Counted from the stretch's first letter, positions 24,601 through 39,600 are shown. The stretch is DNA of 64,000 bases from Pratylenchus scribneri (GCA_030063045.1 JAQSEB010000203.1:806001-870000); one strand, 5' to 3'. Program-made: numbers and translations. The notes: a model not told the origin generated them from the letters alone.

Positions 24601-27600
24601 GAAGAAGAAGATGAAAAGCAAATGCCAATGCCATTAAAGGAAGAAATGATATTTAATGAAGAAGGCAAATCAGGATTCAAGGCCAAAATTCCAGAGAAAT
24701 CAGGCAAAGAAGATGAAGAGATGACATTTGATAAGGAAGTCAAATCTGGATACAAAGCTAAAATGCCAATGCCAGGAAAGGAAAAAAATAAAAAGGAGGA
24801 ATTTCCTAATAAAGAAAAATCAATCATTGAAAAGGAAAAATATGAATTGGAATCACAGAGGAAATCTGATGATAATGTCAAATATGAAAAATTGGTGAGG
24901 GATCAATCAATGGATGAAAATAAGATGAATGATGAAATGAAATTGAAGAAAAAATCTGACAAAAGCGGCAAATCTTATAAATTGGCCAAGAATCTATCAA
25001 TTGATGAGAAGCAAAAAGATGAATTGAAATCAGAGACAAAAATAGATGAAAGTGCCAATTCTGTTAAGAAGGACAAATTGGCCAAGAATCTATCAATTGA
25101 TGAGAAGCAAATTGATGAAACTGAAACAGTGACAAAATCTGATGAAAATGACATTTCTGACAAAAAAAGAAAATTGACAAAAGAGAAATTAATTGATGAG
25201 AAGCAGAAAGATGAAATAGATACAACGATCAAATCTGTATCGTACAAGGATCAATCAATGAAAGCGAAACAGAAAGATGACATGGAAACAAAGATAAAAT
25301 CAGATGGAAGTTTCAAATCTGGCAAATTAACCAAAGATAAATCAGGGAAGGAGAAGGTTGAAATGGAATCGAAGATTAAATCTGATGAAAGTGGCAGGAA
25401 AAAGATATCGGTCAATGAAAAATCAATCGAACAGAAGAAAAAGGAAGACTTAGTATCAAAAACAAAATTCGATGAAGGTGATAAATCTGTCAAGGAGCAC
25501 AAATTAATCGAGAATCAATCAATGGAAGGGGAAGATGATTTGGAATTGAAGACAAAATCGAATGAAATGGGCAAATCTGAAAAGTTGGCCAAGGATAAAT
25601 TATCGGAAGAAAGGAAGAAAGATGAATTGGAATCAAAAACAAAATATCATGAAGGTATCAAATCCGCTAAATTGGTAAAAGATAAATCAACGGATAAGAA
25701 GAAGAAAGATGAAATGGAATCAAAGACAAAATCAGATGAAAGTGCCGAATCTAGTAATTGGGCCAAAGATCAATCAATGGGTATGAAGCAAATTGATGAA
25801 ACAGAAGAGACAAAAACAGTTAAAAGTGAAAAATCCGAAATATTTGCCAAAGATCAATCGATTAATGGGAAGAAGAAAAAGCTTGAAATGGAATCAAAGA
25901 CAAAATCTGAAGAAAGTGGAAAATCTGAAAAATTGGCCAAGTCAAAGGAAGAGAAGAAGAAGGATGAAATGAAATCAAAGGCACAATCAGATGAATGTGC
26001 CAAATCTGATAAATTGGTAAAAGATAAATCAAAATCAATGGATGAGAAGAAGAAAGATGAAATTAAATTGGAGACAAAATCCAACGAAAATGGTAAATCA
26101 GATAAATTTGCCAAAGATAAATTAATGGATGAGAAGGAAAACGTTGAAATGGAATCAAAGACAAAATCTGAAGAAAATGACAAATCTGAAAAATTGGCTA
26201 AGGATAAATCAGTCGAAGATAAGAAGAAGAATGAAATTGAATCAAAGAATAAATCAGATGAAAATGTCGCATTTGATAAATTGCCCCAGGAAAAATCAAT
26301 AGATGAGAAGATGTGGAATGAATTGAAATCTAAGATAAAATTTGATGAAAGTGACAAATCTGGCAAATTAGCCAAGGATAAATCTAAGGATGAGAAGCAA
26401 AAGGATGAATTGGAATCAGAGATAAAATCAAATGGAAATGCCAATTCCGAGAAAAAGGATAAATTGACAAAGGAAAAAACAATAGAAGATGATCAAAAAT
26501 ATGAAAGGGAACCAAAGGCAAAACCAGTTGAAATGGCCAAAACCGATAAGATGGCCAAGGATAAATCAACAAATGAAAGGCAGAAGGATGAATTTGGATC
26601 GAAGCCAAGATATGATGAAAGTGCCAAATCTACCAATCAGAAGAAATTGCCCAAGGATAAATCCATGGAAGAGGAAAAGAAGGATGAAACTTTATCAAAG
26701 ATAAAATCTGAACTAGGTGTCAAATCCACCGACTCTGATCAAAATATCAAATCTGCCAAAACGAGGAAATTGAACAAAGATCAATCAATGCAAATGAAGC
26801 AGAAGAATGAAATCGAATCTGAAGAAATTCAAACGGAAATGCCAGAATATGAGCAAAAATCAAAGGCAGAAATTTCGGAAGGAATTCAAACGGAAATGCC
26901 AGAATATGAGCAAAAATCAAAGCCAGAAATTTCGGAAGAAATTCAAACAGAAATGCCAGAAATTGTTCAAAGACCAAAGCCAGAAATTTCGGAAGGAATT
27001 CAAACAGAAATGCCAGAAATTGTTCAAAGACCAAAGCCAGAAATTTCGGAAGAAATTCAAACGGAAATGCCAGAATATGAGCAAAAATCAAAGGCAGAAA
27101 TTTCGGAAGGAATTCAAACGGAAATGCCAGAAATTGTTCAAAGACCAAAGCCAGAAATTTCGGAAGGAATTCAAACAGAAATGCCAGAAATTGTTCAAAG
27201 ACCAAAGCCAGAAATTTCGGAAGGAATTCAAACAGAAATGCCAGAAATTGTTCAAAGACCAAAGCCAGAAATTTCGGAAGGAATTCAAACAGAAATGCCA
27301 GAAATTGTTCAAAGACCAAAGCCAGAAATTTCGGAAGGAATTCAAACAGAAATGCCAGAAATTGTTCAAAGACCAAAGCCAGAAATTTCGGAAGGAATTC
27401 AAACAGAAATGCCAGAAATTGTTCAAAGACCAAAGCCAGAAATTTCGGAAGGAATTCAAACAGAAATGCCAGAAATTGTTCAAAGACCAAAGCCAGAAAT
27501 TTCGGAAGGAATTCAAACAGAAATGCCAGAAATTGTTCAAAGACCAAAGCCAGAAATTTCGGAAGGAATTCAAACGGAAATGCCAGAATATGAGCAAAAA

Positions 27601-30600
27601 TCAAAGCCAGAAATTTCGGAAGAAATTCAAACAGAAATGCCAGAAATTGTTCAAAGACCAAAGCCAGAAATTTCGGAAGAAATTCAAACAGAAATGCCAG
27701 AAATTGTTCAAAGACCAAAGCCAGAAATTTCGGAAGGAATTCAAACAGAAATGCCAGAAATTGTTCAAAGACCAAAGCCAGAAATTTCGGAAGGAATTCA
27801 AACAGAAATGCCAGAAATTGTTCAAAGACCAAAGCCAGAAATTTCGGAAGAAATTCAAACAGAAATGCCAGAAATTGTTCAAAGACCAAAGCCAGAAATT
27901 TCGGAAGGAATTCAAACAGAAATGCCAGAAATTGTTCAAAGACCAAAGCCAGAAATTTCGGAAGGAATTCAAACGGAAATGCCAGAAATTGATCAAAAAC
28001 CGAAACCAGAAATTTCGGAAGCTTGCCAAACTGATTGGACTGAAATAGAAGAAAAGTTTAAATCCGATTATAAAAAGAAGTCACAAAAGAAAAGCTCCAA
28101 AAAGTATGAAAAAGACATTGATTCAAATAAGGAAATTAATGAAGATAAAATGGGCAAAATGGCCAACAAAGATCAATTATTTGATGATGAAGTAAAATCT
28201 GAAATTGAATCGAAATCATTTAAATCGGATGAAAACAGAGGCAAAATGATTAAATCGGATAAAAATGGAAGTGAAATAATGGCATTTGATAAGGATAAAG
28301 GCAAATTTTTGGCATCTGAAAACAAAATGACCTCTGATAAGAAGAAAGGCTACAAAATGATCGCATCTGAAACTGATGAAGACAACATTTTTGCACCGAA
28401 CATAGACGGAGGCAAAATAGCGGCATCTGTAGAGGATGAAAGCAGGATACAAGCATCTGATAAGAAAGTGGATAAAATTGCGGCATCTTCGGCATCAGAT
28501 AAGGATGGAGCCAAAATAACAACATCTGAGGCGGATGAGAGCAAAATGACACGAACTGATGAGAAGAAAGACGACAATAGGACTGCATCTGAAACAGATG
28601 GAGAAAAAATTTCGGCATCAATTAAAGATGGAGACAAAGCGGCAGTATCAGATAAAGAAGAAAGCAAAATTTCGGTATCTAATGAAGAAGAAGGCAAAAT
28701 ACAAAACGAATCCGGCAAACCAAAGATAATAGAAAAAATTGAGAAGGGTGTGAAAACACTGATTGAAGGAGCCAAAAAGTTTATTAATGAAGTTGATAAA
28801 TCTGTAGATGAAAAGCAGGGCAAATCAGCTGGCGTGAATGAGGAAGAAATTAATAAGAAAATGAAGTTAAAAGAAGCAAAAAATGATGGCATAAAATCTG
28901 ATAAGGAAAACATAATTAAAATCCATGAAGAAATAAATAAAACTGAGGAAGAAAAAAGTCAGAAGAGCAAAAATGAAGAAACAAAGATTTTAGTAGATGA
29001 GGGCAAGGGCAAGAAAGAAAGCGAAGACAAAACCGAAAAGCTTTTAGCAAAAGAAGAATCCGATATTAACCTGAAGGAGAAGAAATTTATCGAACACCAA
29101 AAAGGAAGAAATGAAGAAGTTACACAAAAATCAAAAACCGAAATATCTGATATAAAGTCAAATGAAGAATTATCAAATTTTAAGGGCGAAGCCGGATTGG
29201 ATGAAGAAAAGGCCAAAATTGATGAAGGCAAATCAGAAAATAAGTCAAAATTGAAGAAGAAAAATGAAATGATGGTCCAAGAACAAGGAAAAATGCCATT
29301 GGATGAGGAAACAATGAAAATTAATGTACAAAAATCCGAAGATGAAGCCATAGGCACAAGAAAATCGAGAAAGCCCAAGGAGGAAGATGTTGGAAGCAAA
29401 CAGAAGGAAAAAAAATTGATGGAAGATGAAATGAAAAAGATGGAAGGAAATGAAGAGGAAAAAACAGTTATTGATCAATCGTTGGCAATGGACGAGATGG
29501 AAAAGGGAGTGTTATTTGATCAGAAAATGAAGAAGGATAAATTGAAGAAATTTGATGAAACTGAATCTGGCAAATTGATCCTGGATAAATCATTTGATGA
29601 GAAGAAGAAGGATGAAATGAATACAAAGATCAAATCCGATGAAAATGCCAAATCTGCCAGATCAGATAGATTGGCCAAGGATCAATCAATGGATAAAGAG
29701 TACAAAGATGACATGGAATCAAAAGTGGAATCTGGAGAAAGTCTCATATCTGCCAAGAAGGAGAAGGACAAATTGGCAAAGGATAAATCAACGGAAGAGA
29801 AGCAGAAGAATGAAATTGAATCGAAGACCGAATTCGATTATAGTGCCAAAAAGGAGAAAATGGCCAATGATAAATCAAAGAATGAGAAATCGAAGGATGA
29901 ATTGGAATCGAAGACAAAATCAGATAAAAGTTCCAAATCTAATAAATTGGACAAGGATAAATCAGTCGAAGAAAAGAAGAAGGATGAATCGGAAACAATT
30001 AAAAAATCAAAAGAATTAGGAGATCAATCAGTTGAGAAGCAAAAGACTGACATTGATTCAACATTTATATCCGATGAAAGTAAGAAATCTGATGAAAACA
30101 TCAAATCCAGCGAGAAGAATAAATTGACAAAGGATAAACCAACGGATGAAAAACAGAAAGATGAATTGGAATTGGAATTGAAGACAAAATCCGATGAAAA
30201 TGCCAAATTGTCGATGGATAAAAAGGCGAAGAAAGAAATGGAATCAAAGGCTAAATTCGAGGAAATTGATAAACCTTCCAAGAAGAGCACATTGTTTAAG
30301 GATGAATCATTTGATGAGAAGCAAAAGGTCAAAATTAAGTCAAAAGAAAAATCCAATAAATTGGCCGAGGATAAACCAATGGATGAGAAGCAGAAAGATG
30401 AATTGGAATCGAATACAGCCGATGGAAGTGGCACAACCGCCAAATTCAATGAAAGTGTCAAATTTGCCAAATCTGATCAAAGTGGCAAATCCGTCAAATC
30501 TGTTGACAGTGCCAAATCCGATAAATTGCCAAAGAATCAACCATTGGATGAAAAACAAAAGACTAAAATGGAAACAAAAGGCAAAGATAATGAGAGTGCA

Positions 30601-33600
30601 AAAACTCTAAAATCCGATTTTCTGGCTAAGGATGGATCAATAAATGAGAAGCAAACGAGTAAAACTGATTCAAAAGCAGAATATGATGAAGCCAAAATGG
30701 ATAAGAAAGACATATTGGTGATTGATGGAACAATGGATGAGAAGCAGAAGATTGAAATCAATTCGATGGCTATATCCGATGAAAGTGCCAAATCTCTCAA
30801 ATCAGATGAAAAAGTCAAATCCAAGAAGAGAAAAATTGCAAATGATGAATTCAAGGATGAAATGACCGAAAAGGGTTCGATAGCTATATCCGATGAGAGT
30901 GCCAACTTTGTTAAATCCGCCAATGATCAATACATGGAGGAGAAGGAGAAAGATGAATTGGAATCAAAGACAAAACCAGTTGAAAGCAAATCTGTCAAGA
31001 AGAACAAATTTGCAAAGAATGAATCAAATGAGAAACAGAAGGATGAATTGGAATCAAAAATCAAATTGAATGAAATTGTCAAATCCGATAAACTGGAAAA
31101 AGATCAATCAAGAGAAGAAAAGCAGAAGGATAAATTGGCATCAAAAGATATATCCGATGAAAAAACCAACTTTGATAAATTGGCAAAGGATGAATCAATG
31201 GAAGAGAAGAAGAATGATAAATTGGAATCAGAGACAAAATCTGATGAAAGTACCAAATCAGCCAAAGGTGATAAAAACAACAAACCAATCCAAAAAGATA
31301 AATTAACCAAAGAAAAATCAATGGAAGAAGAACAAAAGACCGAAATTGATTCGATGGCTGTGCCCGATGAAAGTGGCCAATACAGTAAATCGCTCGATGA
31401 AAAACTGATGATTGAAACTAATATGGAGGAAAAATTAGATGAAAATTTCAAATCTGACAAGAAAGAGAAATTGGCAAAAGATAAAACAATGGATTTGAAG
31501 GAGAAAGATGAATTGGAATCAAAAATCAAATTCGATGAAAGTGTCAACTCCGACAAGAACAAATTAATTAAGGACGAATCAGTGGATGAGAAGAAGGAGG
31601 CCAAAATTAAGCCAAAAGAAAAATCCGATGAATTGGCCAAGGATCAATTAATGGATGATAAAAAGAAGACTAAAATGGAATCAAAGGCAGAATTCGAAGA
31701 AAGTGCCAAATTTGAAAAAATGACTAAAGATAAATCAGTCGAAAAGAAGAAGGAGGATGAAATGGAATCAAAGACAAAATCATGTGAAAGTGGCAAATCC
31801 GAAATATTGTCCAAGGATCAATCAGTTGATGAGAAGCCGAAGGGTGAAATGGAATCGAAGAGCAAATCTGATAAATATGCCATATCGACCAAATCAGAAG
31901 AAAGTGCCAAATCCGACAAGAAGAGCTTAGTTAAGGACGAATCAATGGACGAGAAGAAAGAGGCTAAAGTTAAGGCAAAAGAAAAATCCGATAAATTGGT
32001 CAAAGATAAATCGAAGGAAGAGAACCAGAAAGATGAATTGGAATCGAATAAAGCCGATGAAAGTGGCACAACTGCCAAGAAGGATAAATTTGAAATGAAG
32101 TATGCTCAAAATGTAAAATCCGACATTTCTGATGAAAGCGCTAAATCTCCCAAAAAGAAGAAATTGAATAAAGATCAATCAATCGATTTTAATCGGGAAG
32201 ATGAATTGGAATCGAAAGCGAAATCTAATGAAAATGAGAATATCGAAGAAAGTGGCAAATCCGATGAAAGTGTCAAATATGGCAAAAAGGATAAATTGCC
32301 AGAGGATAAATCAATGGATGAGAAACATAAAAATGAAATTGAATCGAAGACAAAATCTGATGAATTTGATAAATCTATCAAATCCGAAGAAAGTTCCAAA
32401 TCCGACAAGAAGAGAAAATTGGTTAAGGACAAATCAGTGGACGAGAAGAAAGAGGCCAAAATTAAACCAAAGGAAAAATCCGATAAGGCCAATGATCAGT
32501 TAATTGTTAAGAAGCAGGAATATGAACTGGAATCAAAGGCAGAATCCGAAGAAAGTGCCAAATTTGAAAAGAAGGACAAATTGGAAATGGATAAATTAAT
32601 GGAGGAAAAGCAGAAGAATGAATTTGAATCAAAGACAAAATCAGATGAAAGTGGCATATCCGAAATATTGTCCAAGGATCAATCAGTTGATGAGAAGCAG
32701 AAGGGTGAAATGGAATCGAATGCCAAATTCGCTATTCCCAATGAAAATGATAAATCCGACAAAAAGAAGAAATCAGCTAGAGGTCAATCGATGAATGAGA
32801 AGCCAAATACTGAAATGGATAAGGCCAAATTTGATGAAAATAAAATGCTCGATACATTGCCAATGGATCAATCAACTATCAGGAATACTTATTCGGATTC
32901 AAAAGAAATGATGACGCTTGATGAAGAAAAATTAAATAAAGCTTCTGAATCAAAAACTTTGGAACAACAAGCAATTGAAGCCATTAAAGAAGACAAAGAA
33001 GCGAAACACGGAGATCGAACAAAGATAAAAATTGCGAAGGAAGAAAATGGCTTCATTGACGAAAATATCACATCAAAGAGTGACACTCAACAAGGACAAC
33101 CTTCAAAAGAAAATTTAGAAGCCGGCAAAATAAATGAAAAAGAAGCTGAAATGAGCATAAATAAAATTGGAGATGAAAAAATTGCCGAGAAATCTGATGA
33201 AAAACTCAGTGGACCCTCAGTCAAACAACAAAGCAAAGATAAAGCAGATTTTGTTGAAGCCAATCAATTAGAAAATGACCAAATTGAAGAGAAATTTGAT
33301 CAAAGTAAAAAATCCGGCAAGAAGGAGAAAATGGCAACAGATCAATCAATGAAGAATGAAATGGAAACAATGACAAAATCTGATGATAGTGCAAAATCAG
33401 ATAAATTGGTCAATTATAAATTGATGGACGAGAAGAAGAAAAATGAAATGGAATCGAATATTAAATCAGATGAAAATGCCAAATCCGCCAAAAAGGATAA
33501 ATTGGCAAAGGAAAAACCAATGGAAGATAATCAAAAATACGAAATGAAACCAAAGACAAAATCAGTTGAAATTACCAAAACCGAAATGGCCAAGGATGAA

Positions 33601-36600
33601 TCAATAGAAGGGAAGGAGAAGGATGAATTGAAATCAAAGATTAAATCAGATGAAAAAGCCAAATCTTTTAAATTGTCCAAAGATAAATCGAAGGATGAGA
33701 AGCAAAAGGATGAATTTAAATCAATGGCAAAATCAGAAGAAAGTTTCAAATCTATCAAATTGACCAAAGATAAATTGAAGGATGAGAAGCAACAGGACGA
33801 ATTGGAATCAATGGCAAAATCAGATGGACGTGCTAAATCCGATAAATTGGACAAAGATAAATCAGAGGATGGGAAAAAGGAAGATGAAATGGAATCAAAG
33901 GCACAAACAGATGAAAAGGTCAATGCTAAATTGGCCAAGAATGAATCAATCGAAAAGAAGCAAAAGGAAGATGAATTGGAATCAAAGACAAAATCTGATG
34001 AACGTGCTAAATCCGATAAATTGATCAATGATGAAATAATGGAGCAGAAAGATGCTGAATCCAAAGCTAAAATCGATGAAAATATCGAATCTGCCAAATC
34101 CAGCAAGAAAGACAAATTAGCGGAGAATAAATTAATTGAAGAAAAGTTGAAGAATGAAATTGAATCGACAACCAAATTGGATGAAGGTTTCAAATTTGAA
34201 GAAATTGCCAAATCTACCAAATCTGAAGAAGATGTCAAAGCCGCCAAGAAAGGCATATTAACAAGAGATAAATCAATAGAAGAGAAGAAGAAGGATGTAA
34301 TGGAATCGAATATTAAATCCGATGAAAGTGGCATAAAAAAGAAATCGGCAAAAGATATATCAAAAGATGAAAAGCAAAAAGAAGAAATGGAATCAAAAAC
34401 AAATTCAGAAGAAAACTTCAAATCTACGGCCAAAAAAGATAAATTAGCAAAGGAAAAACCAATGGATGATAAACAGAAGGATTTAATTGAATCAAAGACA
34501 AAATCAGATGAAAATGTGAAATCCAATATATTGGCCAAGGATCAATCAATCGATGTGAAAGAGGATGGCATCAAACATTGTTCAAATTCAGATGTTGGCC
34601 TGAAGGAAAGGGATAAACAGGCAGAAAATGATGAATCAAAACTGAATCCAAAAATCAAAGAAAAAGTCGAAACAAAATTGGAACCGCCAATTAATGAAAA
34701 TATCGAATTGGAATCGACTTCTCCGATTGATGAAAAGAATAGATCAAAATTGAAGCCTTCAATCGATGTGGATAAATCGAAATTAACGCCTAAAATCAGT
34801 GAAAATATTGAAACAAAAATGGATGAGACAATCGATGAAAGTGATGAAACGAAATTGAAGTCTAAAATCGATGAAAATGCCGAACCGAAATTGAATCTGC
34901 CAATTGAAGCAAAAGTAGAAACGAAATTGAAGGCACCAATCAAAAATGCAGAATTGAAATTAGAACAGCCAATTCCTGAAAAGAATGGATCAAAATTGAC
35001 CCCTAAATTCGATGAAAATGTCGAATCAAAATTGAAGGCATCAATCAATGAAACGGAATTGAAGGACAAAAATTCCGAAGCGGAATTGGCACATAAAATT
35101 AATGGAAATATCGAATCGAAATTGACGGAACCAATCGATGAAAATACCAAAATGGAATTGTCGCCTAAAATTGTTATTGATGCTGATGATGAATCAAAAA
35201 TGGAGGCTTCCACCAATTTTAATGCCGGATTAAAATTGAAAGCTCAAATCAATGCGGATTCTGAGTCAAAATTGAATGATCAAATGGACGAAAATACTGA
35301 ATCAATGACTGGGAAAATCGAAATGGAAATGATGCCTAAAATTGATGTTTGTGCTGAATCAAAAATGGAGGATTCCAAAGATGCGGATGCCGAACCAAAA
35401 TTAAAGGATCAAATTGATGAAAATATTGAATCGAAATTGATAACAAAAATGGATGAAAATACCGAATCAATAACACTTAAAAATGAGATTGAATCTAAAA
35501 GTGAAAAAGAAGTCCCAGCGGATGATAGGAAATCTATTGGAACGAATCAGGCAGTAAAACGAGCAGAAATTATTGAAAATGCCAAACAAAATGAAGAAGT
35601 GACCCAACTAGAGATCAAATTGAATAGAAGCTTAAACGAAGAAGTATTCTCAACTGTGACGCTGAATATGAAAAATAGTGCCAAATTAACGGTCAAAACG
35701 CCGGAAAAATCGGCCAATCTTCAGATAACAGAATTGACGAAAGAATTTGAGAAGAAAAACATCGATAAACAAAATATTGAATTGAAAATTCCGGGCAAAT
35801 CATTGGAAAAACATGAAATCCATACGACGGCTGAACAGTTGGAAGAGGCGCAAATTGACATTGAAATCGATCATTCCACCAATGATGAAATCCGTGTGGT
35901 TGCCAAGGCATTGAAATTGAATGAAGAATTGGAGATGACCACAAAGTCAACAATGGAAAAGGTACGTTCTTTGGCAATGAAACACAAAATATATATGAAA
36001 TTAGCATTCATATATATATCATATTTTCTTTATTATTAATAAATTCTGATATAAGCCTCCTTTGAAAGATTACTCGAAAATTTAAAAGCCTCGGGCGACT
36101 AAGTACTAATATATAAAGGCAAGCTATTGATTAGTCTAATATAAATTGAGAGAAAATACAAAAATAAATGATTGAAAGTGATATTGTGAATTTGGATTGG
36201 ACTGTTATCTAAAATTCATTTTTATGAAATTTTTTCTCGATTAAACTTTTAGAATATTTGAATTTTTTTCTCTACAAAAACATAACTAGAAATACAATTG
36301 CATTTTAACTTTGTTTTAAAGTCTCATATTTTTTTATTCCAGGAGAAACCGACAAAAGTTAGTGAAGAAATTGCGATTGAGGGAGCCGAAGGACCCAAAG
36401 AAATAAAAATGATGGAAGAAGGCCTGAAGAAAAATCAGAAAATGCCCAAAAAATCGGATCAAACGAATCAAGATGCCGAGAAAGAGGCTGACGATAAGGA
36501 ATCCGAATCCGTTTCTCAATTCAAAAAAGTGACCCCTCAAGAAAGCATTGAAGTCCTATTGGTCGATAGACAATTCCAAATTGAACGATTGTCACCGGTT

Positions 36601-39600
36601 TTCATCAATCCAAAAGTGCCAATGTCACTGAAAACATTCGATTTTATGGAACCAACAACCTCAACCTATGCCGAACAACCGGCAGAGAGTGAATCCGCCC
36701 AACAGCAGAAAAGTTCCAAATCGGTCCGATTCAATTTGGAAGGTGCCGAACAATTTTCATATTCAATAATAAGTGATGGAGACACAACGGATGAAGGCGA
36801 GGAAATTTTCGATTGGGAACAAAATGGTAATAAATTAATTTTACTATTTTTGTGAATTTAAAATTTAAGTGCAAACTCTTCCGCCTCGTTTTGAGACAAA
36901 AGAGAAGGAAATTCTGGCCAAAATTGGTGAACGCCTTTTGCTCCAACTAAAATTGCATTCCGCTGTAGAGCCGAAGGTAGGCTTAATCAAATCAATTATA
37001 GTAATTACAAATCAAATGAAATTTTAAAACAAAAAATAAAATTTTAAATTAAAATTTAAAATTTTCAATCGATTTATTAAATAAAAAAAAACATTAATTT
37101 ACTCAGAAAATCACATTAATATTAATTACTAAATTATTAAAAATTTTCATGGTGAAAAATTGAAGGCCTTACATCTTAGCCACAATTATTTTAAGGTTAA
37201 TTTAGGCAAAATAAGGTTTAAAATGAAGCTGGATTTGGTCCAATTATTGGCCTTAAAATTCTGAATTTTTCACACTAAAATTTATGGGAAAATTAATTTT
37301 CAAAAGCCTCATCAGTCATCAAATGAAATTAAAGAAACCAATTTTCATTTTGTTCATTCTCATAAAAAATTAACAATTTAAGATTTAGAAAAGTAGACAA
37401 ATTCCATATGAAGCAAATCCATATTAAAAATTAATGGATATTTTATATTTAAATATGAAATTTTATTGCCTCATTAAAGTGTTCACAAAAATATATTACA
37501 ATAAAATAATTACTCAATTTTCATAATTAATTTAATTTTTACAAAGATGTCCATCTACCATAACAATGCGCATTTGACGGAAGACAAAGAGAAATTTCGT
37601 TTTTTGGTGGATCGAGACGATGATATTTGGACAATTCTGTTGCTTTTCCCCAAATTTGACAAAACAATGGAAGGCGAATATGTGTTCATCGCATCCAATA
37701 TGGAAGGATATGATGAAGCCACAGTCAAAATTAAAGTGAGTTTTATAGTAAAAAATTTATTGTATTATTCCATCAAATTTTATCTATTTTCTCCGAAATA
37801 AAAATTAAAAAATTAATTTTAGGCCATTGAGCAATCATCGCCAACATTGGCACCAATCAATGAGGATCGAGCCCCGCACATGAAGGAGACACCGCCACCA
37901 ATCATCGACATTGATCCGGCGCAATTGGATCAAAAATTAAATTTCAGAATTGAAGGTGATCCATTGCCGCATTCGGAGGTGTACATTGAACGGAATGAGC
38001 AAGTTATTCCATGCAGAAAGGTTTTTTTTTATGTGTTTTATGTTTTAACTGGAAAATGCGAACATTTTTGTTGTAAAAATGGCAAATCGGGGAAAATAAT
38101 TTTGCTAAAAAAATTTTTTTAAATATTTTAGAGAACAAATTTACTAGAAAAAAAATTGTAAAAATTTACAATTGTTTGTAAATTTTTTAAAATGTATTGA
38201 TGAGAAAAATTACAACTAGAACCCAAAAATCTAAATTCTGAAGATTAATATTAATTTTTGTGAAAAATATAAAATATTTAAATTTGAGCCAAAAATTTTT
38301 TTACATTAATTTGATAAAAATTTTTAGGAATCGAATGAATTTTTTTAAAACGCATTCTAATTTTACTAAATTTTTATAGTCAAAAATACTGATAAAAATT
38401 TTTACCTTTTTGCTAAATTATAAAAGGCTATATTTCATGAATGCCATTTTTGTCAAAAATGTCACATTACCTTTTGCTTCCTTTTTGCATAACCAAATTT
38501 GTCGCTTATGTTCAGTTAAAAATTAACCGTGTTGCTGGCCAACAACAAATTGATTTGGAAATTGCGCTAAAACGGCTGAATTTGAAAAATGGTGACCAAA
38601 TTGTGCTTCATGCAATTAATGTTTTCGGTGAAGTGAAAAGCAAACATAAAATCCGAATTGTGAAGAAACCAAAAAATGGTTCGAATTTTTTGTGTATTTT
38701 GTATTTTAATTCGTAAATGTCCATTGTCGAAAATTAATTTTAAAATAATTTAATAATTAAATTAAATTAATTTAATTAAAAATTGTAAATTAAACAAAAA
38801 TTTAAATAACGGAAAAAACAAATAAATTTATTATTAAAAAAAATTAGAAAAAGTTTTAAAAAATGGTTTAGAAGATCGAAAGGCATTGCGCCAAATTGAG
38901 GGAGAGGAAATTCCATTGTCCAAAGTTGCGGAAGAAATGAAAGATGAGGTTGAAAAGCTAGTCGAGACGGAAAAAGCTGAAGAAAAGCAGAAGAAAAAGA
39001 AGAAAGTCCCCGGCGCATTGTTCATCCCAAAAGTATGGAATGAGTGGAAAATAAATATTTAATTGAGAATTTAATTTAAGGAGATCAATTCCCTTTACGG
39101 TGATCCATCAGTCAAAGTATCACCGAAGGAGGCTGAAGGCCCATCCAAAAAGGGCGATGAAATTACGGTAGGAGGAGATTGTAGATTAAAATATATTTTA
39201 CAATAAAATTTAGGATAAAAAGGCGGCAGAACAAGAACCAAAGAAAAAAGTGAAGAAACCTGCAAAATTACCTGTTGAAGAACAGAAAAAGGAACCCGTA
39301 AAAATGGAAGAAAATTCGGCAAAAACGCAAATTGGTGAAGCAGGAAAAATAAAGGATGAAATTGAAAAGAAGAAAGACGAAGAAGTAAAGGCAGCTAAAG
39401 ATGAAGAATCAAAAATGAAACCAAAACCAGAAGAAATTGAAGTTGGTAAAATCAAGAAAGAAGAGCCGGAAATGAAGAAGAAAAAGAAACGAACTGTTTC
39501 TGACATTCCGGAGGACAAGGCAAAGGCTGCTGCTGAAATGGAACAGAAGAAAGAAGAGGAAGGCGAAGAAGGCATTCCGGTGAAATCGACTGAACCAAGT

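Noticed and set aside
26747..28048. Long open frames on the minus strand (399 codons) and in a second + frame across the 60 bp repeat
   Set aside because: The repeat length is a multiple of three and lacks stops in several frames, so every frame stays open. The frame that joins flanking coding sequence on both sides is the real one.
37547..37549. ATG at the start of the 37547 exon as a translation start
   Set aside because: It lies exactly at an acceptor and in the middle of an Ig fold; the upstream half of the domain is in the previous exon in the right phase.
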